Origin: Gordionus sp. m RMFG-2023
Taxonomy: Eukaryota > Nematomorpha > Gordioida > Chordodea > Parachordodidae
NCBI RefSeq assembly: GCF_954871325.1
Contig: NC_088775.1
Coordinates: 55,529,561-55,593,560, forward strand
Length of the DNA stretch: 64,000 bases
Reading direction: 5' to 3'
The position numbers and the translations under genes are program-made. Of the stretch, positions 32,198 to 44,300 are shown in pieces; the stretch's first letter is position 1; each line of letters opens with the position of its first letter. Under the pieces are notes generated by a model. The model was not told the origin of the DNA and searched no databases. It saw only the letters and a list, made by a program, of their open reading frames with translations.

Positions 32198-35100
32198 ATG
32201 GGAGTGTGCTGTGTTCATAATTGTAATAAAACAAATAAAATAGAATCTAATACACATATTTCTTATCATAAGTATATATATTATTTTTTATATGCAACAT
32301 ATTTATTACATAAAGCATTAATAAGCTACAAACATTGAAAAAAAATCCTTATTTAGTAAAAATATAAAGTTTTCTCATTTTTATTGCTAGGACAAATAAT
32401 GCTTCTTCCTCTTGAGTTGATAAGATTTCTATTTTGAACTTTGCCTAAATATTTTTCTGGATAAAATATTAAGTTAGCCATTTTTAAAATACATATTTAC
32501 TATGATACAGTTTCATTTTAAATATTTGTAAGAAATATGTAAACCATATATATATTAATAGAGGCTCTGCCAATCAACAAATTTTCACTGATTCAATACT
32601 ATATTACTAATAACTGATCTGATATTTATATTGATTTTTATATACTATCTATCTTTGTATCAATGTCATAAATATATCTTATATTTTACTCATTATTATT
32701 CACCTATTTTTAAATATAAATTTCCATTAAAATCCAAATAATTATTGGAAAAATGGTTACAGGCTATAAATAGGAAAAATTTTATGCCTAATAAATATAG
32801 TATTATTTGTGGAAGGCATTTTAAAAATACTTGTTTCATTCATACTTTATCCGGAAAGATTTTATTGAAGGAAGATTCAATTCCATCAATATTTAGTACA
32901 TCTAAGCCACTTCATGATGTATGTTAACAATATCATTACATAGTTAAAACAATATTTTAGAATGTATACTTTTTAGAAAACGAATGTTTATTCAAATAAC
33001 ATACAATCACCATTAAAAAGTGATATATTATATGAAAATGATCCAATTATACATATAATAAATGATCATAATTATTCCGCGACATATGAAATATTAAAAA
33101 GAAAAATTATTTACCAAGAGGTTATTATTAAACGCTTAAAAAAAGGGCACATGCTTATTATAGGAGCTCAAAAAGAGGAAAAAATAAAATAATCAATTTA
33201 CAAACAATAATCACTTCACTAAAAGATGAAAATTTGTTATCAGATGATGTTGAAAATATTATAGACAGGCAATTTACAGGGACATCTTCTATATTCCTTA
33301 AAACACATATACACAGTGGAGGCATCTCAAACCCACAAAAAAAATATACAAGTGAATTTCGTCAATTTGCATTGATTATGCATTTTTATTCACCTAAGGC
33401 TTACAGATATCTCAAATCACACTTTTGTATGCCTCCGGAATCCACATTAAGGGCATGGAGTCGCAAGATTGAAATCATGCCAGGTTTATTATAATAATTT
33501 AAAAAAAATAAATTAAATTAAATAAAGGTTTTCTTTCTATTTCATTTACTTAAATTAAAAGCTACCAAAAAAAATCAGAAAAGCAGTTGTATTGTGTACT
33601 TAGCCTTGATGAAATGCATATTAAAACTCAAATAGATTATGACCCCCACAAAGCAGAATATCATGGTTATGTTGATTTAGGTGATGGGACAAAATCAACA
33701 AAAGAAGATAAATCTTGTCCAGAAGCAACAAAGGCACTGTTTCTTATGGCTACCTGTCTTAATAGCAGCTGGTAAATGCCAATAGCCTATTTTCTAGTTT
33801 CACAAATGAATTCAGATATCCTAGCTATTTAGTGAGAGTTGCATTGTTCAATCTAAATAAAACAGGAATTATCTGTAAGGCCATAGTATGTGATGGTTGT
33901 GCTGTTAATAAAAAAAATGAGCAAACTGCTTGGTGTTAGTATGGATCAGTGGCGTAGCTACGGGGGTGGTTTTCAGGTTTGGACCCCTCCCAGAGCAAAA
34001 TTTTTTTTTAGATTTTACGTTCTAAAGACTTAAAAGTGACTAATACCATTAATATTTATATTTTTCAGGTTTTGATGTTTGTGGAAGGATATTATATTAC
34101 TATTGAAATTATTCTGGATAGTATTATAAAGTCATTGAGAATAATCGACTAAATTATAATAACATATTATTGATGCATTTAAAAAATATATTTATTATAT
34201 ATTATCGAAGATATGGTTATGATTTTGCATTTTATATGTATGGACCCCCTCTAAGAAAAATTCCTAGCTATGCCACTGGTATGGATCCTGATAATATCAT
34301 TCCATATATTGAGCTGGAATTTTATGAATCGGAAAAAATATATATGTTACTAGATGTTTGTCATATGCTCAAATTACTTAGAAATCTATTAGCGGAGTAG
34401 GAAATTTTAATAAATGAATCAAATGGAGAGATAGCTAGCTATATTAAATTTGATTAAATATTTATTTTGTATTTATAGATAATAGATTGGAAGCATATAC
34501 AAAATTTACATAAATTGCAGGAGTGCGAAGGTTTACGTGCTGCAAATAAATTGCGCAAAGCACATATTGCTTTCCACAAACAAAAAATGAAAGTTTGATA
34601 ATAAATATATAATTATTAAATATTTTTTAAAGGTATTCGATCTGCTGTTCGCATTTCATTAATGGCGAAATTGGATACTACAATTACAGGAAATTGCATT
34701 TCCTTAGATAATACTCAATTAATATGTTCAAATTTTCAAAATAATCATGACGATGATTTTAATTCTATCAAAACTATTTCAAATCCAATAATACCCCAGG
34801 CATTATCTTATTATTTAAGCCAAACAAATCCTCATATCCCGAAATTATCATTATATTTAGATAATTTAACAACTTATATTTTGGGATATATAGTACAACA
34901 ACTTATTAAAGAAAAAAAGGTACGATGTGATGTTTGCATTAATGCAATGGTCAGTGATTCATATATTGATAATAATATAAATAATATGCTCATAAATTTT
35001 AAAAATAATGGGGGGTTAGTGATTCCTTCTTCTAGTATGTCATGCAGAATTTGTGAAAGTTCATTTAGAACTTATCAAAATGATATTAAACGTAAAAATA

Positions 35101-35377
35101 TTATTAAAAAAATGGAAGTGTTGGTTTTTTCCACAATTATTGGTACAAATATTTTTATTGATCTTACTGAACATATTAATGATGAGATTGGTTACAGCCA
35201 TTTTCAAATTCTTGTAAAATTAATTGTTCAAAGGTAATCATTTATTAGTTTTAATACTATTTTTTTTAAAGATATTTAAATATTAGATTTTTTCATTTTG
35301 CTGACTTGAGAAACCAGGAATTGAGAACTGGTATGAGGCAAAATCTTACAAAAGCAATACAATTTAATAATCATTAA
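32198..35377 (+). pseudogene. P-element transposase (THAP9-like) pseudogene, multi-exon
   Basis: The first exon (32198-32271) starts MGVCCVHNCNKTN, the Cys pair of a THAP zinc finger, and ends in a GT donor. The rest of THAP follows near 32720-32927 (EKWLQAINRKNF, ICGRHF). The transposase body comes next: YTSEFRQFALIMHFYSPKAY (33350), VLSLDEMHIK (33595), AIVCDGCAVN (33880), IYMLLDVCHMLKLLRN (34345), LQECEGLRAANKLRKAHI (34515), LGYIVQQLIKEKKVRCDVC (34880) and the C-terminal ADLRNQELRTGM (35300). Introns separate most blocks. Defects seen: a stop within the second THAP block, loss of a clear acceptor before it, a slip in the A run near 33910, and an inserted MITE. Not functional as read. Confidence 0.8.
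33947..34278. mobile_element. hAT MITE in the P transposase exon, exact 8-bp target duplication
   Basis: The ends cagtggcgtagctacggggg and ctagctatgccactg are inverted repeats. The flanks are an exact duplication gtatggat (33939-33946 and 34279-34286). Length is 332 bp, non-coding. Removing it in thought restores continuity of the surrounding transposase block, so it inserted after the P-type element did. Confidence 0.9.
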
Positions 35378-37140
35378 GTCATGTAAATTAATATTTATAT
35401 CTTCTTTTATTTTTTAAAAATTATATTGTATAAAGAACAGGCCTGATATAAGACATATTATAAAAATTATGATATAATGTAAATATATTTTATTTTTTAT
35501 AGGTGATGATAGAATCAAAAAGGATGAATGTTTATAATCAAAGATAATATGAATGTGAATCATCACATTATTAAAAATACATTTTGTTTTTTAAAGTGTA
35601 CACATTTATATTTTTATATATTTTGTATAAATCTTATTTAAATGATTTATATAATAATTTATATTCATGCAAAAAATGTTATTATTACACTATGTTTTTA
35701 TTGAAAAAAAAAATAAAAGATGTTTTCATTTGTCATTTATAATTAAGATGAAATAATTAAAACAAAAAAAATTATAAATGATTATTACAATAAAAATTAA
35801 GTGAGATGAGCTCTCAACCCATCTTTTAAGATGGTTTAACTTATTTCATCTAGAACACATAATCCAAAAAATTTTTTAATTGACAGGATATTTTTTTATA
35901 AAATCTTATTTTCTTAACGTAATTAATTGATCTTCATCTACTTTTAGAGTATATCTTTGGTTCATCCTTTATAATAAAATTAATAAATACAAAATAAAAA
36001 TAAGTTAAAAAAGTAAGAAAAAAATTAACATTGATTTCTCTTATTAGTAAAACAAAATTTGTAGATTTTATTTAATTATATCTATACAGATCTTTTATAT
36101 AAATTTTGATTATTATTTTAAGGTATAAATTACTTACCTAAAATTAAAAGTACCAGCAACTACAATAAATATCGGTGCATCATTTTTATTTATTAATAGG
36201 ATATGAATCATAAAATATTATTATATTTAATAATAAGGATTCCATAAATGAACAATAAGTGGATAGTAAGATTTTTTTTGAAACATCAAGTGAATTTGAT
36301 AAGCTATAAAAACTAATTTTATTAGAAAAATTAACAAATATATATAAAAAAATAAATGATTTTGATATTTGCAATTAATATGTATAAAATAAATTAGACT
36401 TTCTAATAAATGATTGGGGGTTAAATGGTTGAGGAATGTTTAAAAATAAATTAATTTATAATAATATTAACCAAGTAGATAAATTAACTTAAAACTATGA
36501 TTGAAAGAAGTATTTTCTTGATTGAGTCAAAGGAATCTGTGTGATAAGTTTTTTTGGCAATTATATATAGGCAGTGGACCTTATTTGGTTGAATATTTGA
36601 GGGTGTATTAGATATAAGTATGGAATATTTTGTATGGGTATAATTTTGGTGATTTTTGCTTCAGTGATATTGTAGCAATCTATGTTTCTGAATAATTTCT
36701 GGGTGAAAGTAATTTAATGATATTATGTACTATTATTGTATTAAATGTTGAGTTTTTTTATTTTAGAGAATACCAATGTAATTTAATTGAAGATCAGTTG
36801 AGGTTAGGATTCATTTAATTATTTTACATAATTACATTATTAACAAATTATTAGATATAAAATTGTTAAATTTTTAAAATTTATTATTATTATTGAGGCA
36901 TTTGATCAACGTACAAGCTACAAAATGGCGCTACAGCTGATTATGTCATTGGGTGGACGTTTTTTTATGCATGATCGTCAATCTATAATTATATATATCA
37001 TTGAATTATTCTCTATAATAAAAAAAAATCAATATTATATTATTTTCGTTATTATTAGTTTTATCCTTGAAGATATTGTTGATAATAAAAAATTATATTA
37101 TACATTATTATTTTTATTTGGACAATATTATTATAAATAA

Positions 37141-38332
37141 TTTTCATTATTTCAATTTTTGACATTTTTTTCATATTTAAAAAATAAAGATAAAAGATTT
37201 TTAAATGAAAGAATTTATGAAACAAAGTTAAATTAATTTTAAAAAAAAAGAACACCAAAAAAACTATTAAAAGTTTCACGGAGAATATATTAAAGAAAAA
37301 GGGTTGTAAAGTTTTCTTTAGAATAAAAAAAAGTTAGATATATTTAAATGTGTAAGTAAGTTTGGTAACTTTAAATGCTACCCACTTTAAATGCCTACCT
37401 TAAAAAAATAGAAGCAAAATGCTCCACCCCGTTAATGTATATTGCCGTTTAAAAATAATCACTATATGAATTACTTCTCGGAAACCATCTAATATGAGGT
37501 TATGAATTGACATAAAATTGGAGCTTACTACGATATTTTATAGTCTAACTGCAGGTACTATAGAGGTCCTGAATGAATATTCATGTGTATTAAATTTATC
37601 ATCGTCGAAGCGTCATAGAAGCTGATTAACTGCTTCCCTAACTTTTCTTGAATAACTCTTAAATAAAAATTATAAAATATTTTTACTATGTTAACAATAT
37701 TAATAATATTTTTACTATGTTAAAAAATATACATATGAAGAGCAAATTTAAAATTGTCTATTTTTTAAAATAAATAGAATGCGCATACGATAAACTATTG
37801 GCGTGAATGCAATGTGTAATTTTATGTTTAAGAAATGTGTATTAGAAAAATATTTCTATATTTTATCTTTTATTTTTTTATAAATAATTTCAAAAACAAT
37901 AATTAATTTAATGTCTATATAATGCAAATGTGTTGAAAATATGTTAATTAAAAATATATTTTACATCAATAAATTTTAACGTGAAAAAATTATTTATACC
38001 AATTCTACAAAACTTGAAAAAGAAATCAGAACTTGAATTTGTTATTTTTCTTTCAAAATATATGAGTGGTTCAGATGTGAATTAAATAGAGAAAATGTTT
38101 GGAATGTTAAACGGTTTTCGGATATGGGTCTGCAAATAAAAAAATTCAATGATTCCCTAATAGTAAACTTCCCGCTTCATCACTGCAATTTATATATATT
38201 TGTAATTTTATTTAATGATTAAAACTTTGACAGTTTATGACAGACATTTTTGGAAGTTTTAGTACAATCCTCAATTTTCTCCAAATATCATTTTGTACAT
38301 ATCACTTCAAATTATAAATGCTTTAGCTCTCT
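37141..38332. other. Region upstream of importin beta-1; promoter not identified
   Basis: This contains AT-rich DNA without a further gene, plus a few imperfect duplications (for example ttactatgtta near 37682 and 37720). It must hold the start site and 5' leader of the importin gene, but I see no TATA box or initiator that I could choose over the background. Confidence 0.4.
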
Positions 38333-38378
38333 ATGATGGATGAGTTAATTAAAGTTTTATCAAAGTTTGTCTCCTCAG
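38333..38378 (+). CDS. KPNB1: Importin beta-1 exon 1 (start)
   Basis: Two adjacent ATGs at 38333 and 38336 give MMDELIKVLSKFVSS. The family has one Met followed directly by Glu/Asp-Leu, so the second ATG is the closer match. The exon ends in phase 1 with the donor g|gttttt. Confidence 0.85.
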
Positions 38379-41300
38379 GTTTTTATATTATAATATAATA
38401 ATTATTAAAATAAATAATTTAAGATCAAAATGAGCTTAGAGTGGCCGAATTATTTTTACAACAAGCTGCCTCTAATAATTTGGTATTGAATATCTTTGAT
38501 GTTACTTATTTTCATTATTCTAGGGTGGTTTCCTTACAGAGCTATCAAATGTCATTAGTAAGCCTGATCTACCAGTTCATATTCGTATGGCAGCTGGCTT
38601 GGAACTTAAAAATCACTTAACCTCTAAAGATATATCTCTAAAGACACAATATCACCAAAGATGGCTAAATATGCCATGCACTATAAGAAATTTTATTAAA
38701 CAAAATGTAAATAATATTAGACAAATAATGATTTACTATATTTTATAGGTTCTTCTAGCAATATCTTTAGAGGGTGCTAGACCTAGCGCAGCTGCTCAGT
38801 GTGCAGCATATTTGGCAGTTGCTGAATTGCCACAAAACTTATGGCCAGAACTTATACCCCAATTAGTTCTCAATATAACTAATAATGAAATGAATACAAG
38901 TTCTACCGAAGGTTCATTAGAAGCATTAGGATATATTTGCCAAGAGATTGTATTATTTTTTATTTATTTGATTTATAGGCTGTATCTAGGATCCCAGGTT
39001 ATTACATTCTCAATCAAATGAAATTTTGACAGCTATTATTCATGGAATGAAAAATAATGACAAGTTCATATTTCAAATATAATATTTAATATTATCTTTT
39101 GAAGTACTTATGTAAAATTGGCTGCAACAACTGCTTTATTGAATTCTTTAGAATTTACAAATGCAAATTTTAATCATGAAGTAAATTACAATTAAGTTGA
39201 ATATCACATAAATAATATTAAATTATTCCATTTATTTTTATTTCACTATTCACTATAGGGGTAATTGTTTTATTTTTAGTTGGCTAAAAAATGGCTAAAC
39301 CTAGTTTTTTCTCCTCATGCATTCCCTTTAACATCTTAGCCTTGTTTTTTTTTGAATATGTAGCTTATATTTAAAAAAAACAGAAATTAATATTATGTCT
39401 CATTTCTTAACAAATTTTCCTCCATATACTCCTGTTGATTTAACTAGTTTTTAGCCATTGCTCAACTATACCAAGCATGTAAAATAGAATATGTTTTTCT
39501 TAAAAATTCTAAATCTATATTATTTGTTAAATTTAAATTGATACCTTTTAATTTTGCTAGAATGAAAGGAACTATATAATGCAAGTAGTATGTGAAGCAA
39601 CTCAATCTCAAGATATAAATGTATTATTTTTAGATATTTTACATATGAATTTTAAAATTCTTATATTATATTTAAATAAATTTATTGAATATCTTATTTA
39701 TCACAATTTTAGATACAAGTTCGAGCTTTGCAATGCTTAGTTAAAATAATGTCATTATATTATGAATACATGGAAACATATATGAGAGCAGCTTTATTTG
39801 CAGTACAATCATATTTATTCATAACATATATATTTAATAATTTAAAAAATTATAGATTGTTTGATTTTTTTGATAATTCTGCTAGATGTTTTGTGTAAAA
39901 GCAATTTTATTTTATTTCTTTTGCATAATATTTACAGGGTTGTGAACCTTCCTTCTTAAAAAAGGGTTCAGAGTTTGTAGTCCACAAAAATTTAGTGAAA
40001 ATACACAAATATCAGTTTTTTATAAACTTTATTTTACTTTATCTTCTAAAATCGAGATATTTAAATTTAAATATATGTATGCCTAGCTTTGACAGTGTGT
40101 ACTTGCATTTAATAAAGCTATTTTACCTTGTGATTATGTTATTTTCTTTGGCACTTTTAATAATATAATAATTAGGGCTGTGCCGATCCACATAATTTTC
40201 ACCGATCCGATATTTTTATTGATTTTTCACCCCCCCCCTCCCCCCTTTGAACCAAATGTAATTAAGAAATCAATATTTTTTCTGCAAAAAATCTAATTAT
40301 GCATTTAATTTAATTTTTTTATTTCTACAAAAATTAAAAAAAGTTTACAGATAGTATTAAATGAATTCTTCATTATTCCTCCTCGTGAAATTAGAATTCT
40401 GCGGATAACGCATTTTGCAAAATTATCTTTGTCTTTTGTAAAATATATCCATAATTTAAACATATTTAAAGAAATTCTTTTATTTAAAGCAGAGACCTGC
40501 AAGCCCATCCCTGGAATTTTTAAAATATAACCGCGACCGGTCTGAAAATTTTTTTTTTAAAATACCCAGGCTGGGCCATAAAATTTTATTACAAAATTTA
40601 TACAACATGAAATATTATATTTGTCAATTAGATATGATTATATATAGTTATGATTAATATAATGTTGGGTGAAAGTTAACACTAGCTAACACTCATAGTA
40701 TCTACTACATAATATAATTATAGTTTTCCTGACATGGAATAAATATGCAAAGGATAATAGGTAATAAATACATTATTATATAATATATGTTATATTTTTT
40801 ATTAATTAAAATATCAGTTTTTTTTTAAAATACAATTAATATAATATATTCTCAATTTACACAAATTTTTTATAGTATCAATTTGTAATATACTAAACAT
40901 CTGTTTAGAATAAAAAAAAATATGATAGTGTTGTTAAACGTCTCGTTTTGAGCCGTATTTTAAAAACGGTTAATACAGTATTTTATCCAGAAAAATATTA
41001 CGCAAGCCTGAAAATTTTGTTCATAGAAAGAGCAAAGGTCTAGACATATAGTATCGAAATTTCGAGGTTTAGTCAATATTTTTCATGCGAAAATATTGAG
41101 TTAGCCGTTTTTAAAAATCGGCTCAAAACGAGCCGTTTAACAACATAAACTAATATGCTTGCTTATTAAATGATAATACTTGCCGAAAAATTGGATAAAA
41201 TACCGAATAGGTGAATTTTTTATATATACCAGGTCAAATCGGGCCCCAAATTTTTTTTTAATATCCGGGCCAGGCCTAAAATTTTTAAACCCGGGCCGGG

Positions 41301-44300
41301 ACATAAAAAATTTTTGAAAAAAATCCAGGCTGGGCCATGCAAATGGTACCTCTGCAAATCCTGATTTAAATTATAAATAATAAAAATGGCGTTATTATTC
41401 AAAAAGATCTAAAATAAATAAAACTTTGGGTGTTCCTTTCTATTTTTATATAAAAATTTTTTTAAAATACTATTAAGCTATTTTAAAAAATAAATAAAAT
41501 TTAAAGGATGTGTACATTTGCATTGTTTGAAAAAAAAATTATTTAGAAAATATTAATGTAAAATAAATATACATAAAATAACAAAAAAAGAAAAGTAAAA
41601 AGATCGAATCGGTTTTTTACAGGTATTGGCCAGATCCGATATTTTTGGGAAACGATAAATATCGGTGGCGATCCGATCCAATATTTATTATCATCACAAC
41701 CCTAATAATAATACAATAAAAAAAGAAATATTATATTATACAGTATCTATTTCATAAAAAAATATGCTGATATAATTTTAACATAAAATTTACTCTAAAA
41801 TATAATAAAAGGATTCCACGCAAAATAATTTTTACCAAAAAATATTTTTATATTGAAAATAAAAAAAAATTATGTTAAATGTTTTAAATAATTTATGTTT
41901 TTTTTATATTTAATTTGTTTTATATACATTGTGAATTCCATATCAAATCAAACTAAATTTCAACCCTACTCCCTCAGAAAATTTTTAAATTTTGTACACA
42001 TCTAGAGCTTTTAAAAATCAGGAGCGGGAGCTAGCTCCTTTTAGGGCTGGAGTGGAGGAACACCACTCTACCACTCTTTTAAATTTAATGTATATATTAA
42101 ATTATTTTTTAAATATTAATAAATCTATTTATTTGTTAATTAAAATTCAATAAAAATGAAATTTTATTTAAATTTATGCAATATTAAATGTTGAGTCGAA
42201 TTTTATATTGATTTTTCATCTAATCAGTTAAAATATTAAACATCAAGTTTTTCTTTCTTTTTTATATTGAAAATTTCTTGGAAAATCTTTATAGATATAT
42301 GATAAAAAATAGATTTTGATGTTATGAGATATCTTATAAGAAGAAATTAAAATAAAAAAGTAATTATCTATTTAAATAACTTTATTGCAGATTTTCAAAT
42401 GTTTATAATGATTATTATCCATCCTTCATTCAAATTTGGAACTAAAATTTAAATTAATATTTTAAGAAAACAAATTCTTGATTCAATTTGCTAATAGTAC
42501 ACAAGAACCCTGCAATGATTTGGAAGATTTTTTTGGATTCCATGAAATTTATCATAAGGAAGCTAATATATTGGACAAATATTTTTTAAATAATGATATC
42601 AAAATTACTATTTTTGATAAATTTCCTGAATTAAAAAATAAATATTTTTATAAAATATAATACCCCGCTTCCCTCTAGTGCTCCTGTTGAGCGCCTGTTT
42701 AGTATTGCTAAACAGGGGAGAGGCGTGAATGTTTATTAGATTCAAATCTATAAAAAAAATTTTTTTAAAAGCTGATAAAAGATTATGAATATTTTGATAT
42801 ATCATTTAATATAAATAAAACTATATTGATAAAAAATATGATTTTGTTTCTTGTACTTTCTAAAAAAATTAAATCAAAGGGACCGTCTATGGAGTGGTAC
42901 TCCATTACTTGGAGCAGTAGTTAGCTTCTTTTAAAAATTTAGTAGCGAGAGCTAGCTACTTTTAAAAAGAGCATTAACAACTCTGTTAGTAGTACATACT
43001 AAACTAAGAAAAAAATAAAATATTACTTTCTTGCTCCACTTACTCGCTAAGATATGGGGTTTAAAGAACGGGAAAATGGTACATTTTTGAAAAAATGCCC
43101 TTCTTTAATTATATCTCAAGAATTAATTAAGTTAGAACATAATTTAAATTTTATTATAGTTTAATAATTGATCTTTACATATAAATTAATGTGATAGTAC
43201 CTAATACCAGAAGTACGAAACCGGAAATGGACATAGAAAAAAATGTATTTTTTATCATACTACTTTATATTTGTTCAAAATCTTAAACTTGGCTAACATG
43301 GGTCTAGGAGTTTTGACTCTTGACCTATAATTGAACAAAATTTTACATAAATATCATCATATTTAAATTTAATGCATACTTTAATAGTTTTTATTTAAAA
43401 ATTATATCTAAATGAAAAGCTCTTACTTTATTATTTATAAAATTATGCCGGAGGGGGAATGTGGTTTCTTTAACACTTTGGTGTTAAAGTTTTCTTTAAA
43501 TTACGTAGCTAAATAATTCTAAACATATTTATAACTTTATTTTGCAAAATATTTCTATAATTACATCTAATAAAATCAAATTTATAATATATAAAAGATT
43601 TTAAATATATTATATATTAACACCCGAAGAAATTTGAAAAAATTTTCTTATTTTTTTCTAGAGGAATAAAAGTATAAAATTTTGTATTCCAGAAATTTGT
43701 TTTATTGTTATAAATCTATTTTAAAGATGATTTTTCATATTTAGATATTCATCATTGCTCACAAATATATAATTTATCCCTGATATTAATGCTTGTATAG
43801 TTATTTAAATCCATAGTTGTCATTATAAAATGATAGAACGTTGTGAGCTAGGTCGAGCTGCTAACTATTTATTTCAAAACTGCCACTAGAGCTTTTAACA
43901 GGTGCGGTTGCAAATAAATGCAACTTTACCTTTATCCCAAAATCATTTTCATGATTGTAGAGGTTAATGAAGTTTTTATTGGTAACTGCTCTATAAGAAG
44001 AATAATGAACTTTGTCTACTCTGCCCTTTCTTTAAAGAATAAGATCAATTATATTTACAATAAATAAAATGCAAATGCGTTGTGCTTTAACAATCTGATA
44101 TAAAAACAAAATTTACTAGTTTAATTAAGCCGTATTTAAAGTAAGTGAATCATGGCCTGACTATTGGTCCAATAGAATCTTTATGCATGTTCCTGCACTA
44201 CAAATGCATAATTTCCTGAAAGTTCATTACTAATTAAGAATGCGTCAACATATAAATTAATTTTTAATAAGTTTTAAAATAAGGATTGTTTTGAAGCTAT

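Larger units (their letters stand above)
31720..37060 (+). mobile_element. P-type transposon, about 5.3 kb
   Basis: Inverted terminal regions match for more than 100 bp. Left 31764-31885 and right 36905-37025 share, in opposite orientation, caatgatatatataactata-like text and the perfect block cagctgtagcgccattttgtag. The similarity decays outward, so the outermost bases and the 8-bp target duplication expected of P elements are not fixed. Between the ends lies a multi-exon THAP/P-element transposase pseudogene (32198-35377). The segment from 35380 to 36900 is AT-rich, probably the 3' non-coding part of the element. Confidence 0.75.
40173..41704. mobile_element. hAT-type element, TIR tagggctgtg, exact 8-bp target duplication
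   Basis: The left end tagggctgtgccgatcc and the right end, read inward, tagggttgtgatgataat form inverted termini. Gatccgatatt-type text lies inside both ends. The flanking 8-bp duplication ataataat is exact (40165-40172 and 41705-41712). Length is 1532 bp, mostly because another element is nested inside (40490-41362). No transposase recognised. Confidence 0.75.

Noticed and set aside
36925-37140. 71-residue frame near the right end of the P-type element
   Set aside because: It starts inside the terminal inverted repeat and has a low-complexity translation.
38978-38989. Alternative acceptor ttatag at about 38978 for importin exon 5
   Set aside because: It would include a stop in the conserved frame; the next AG gives the family reading DP..L...SNEIL.
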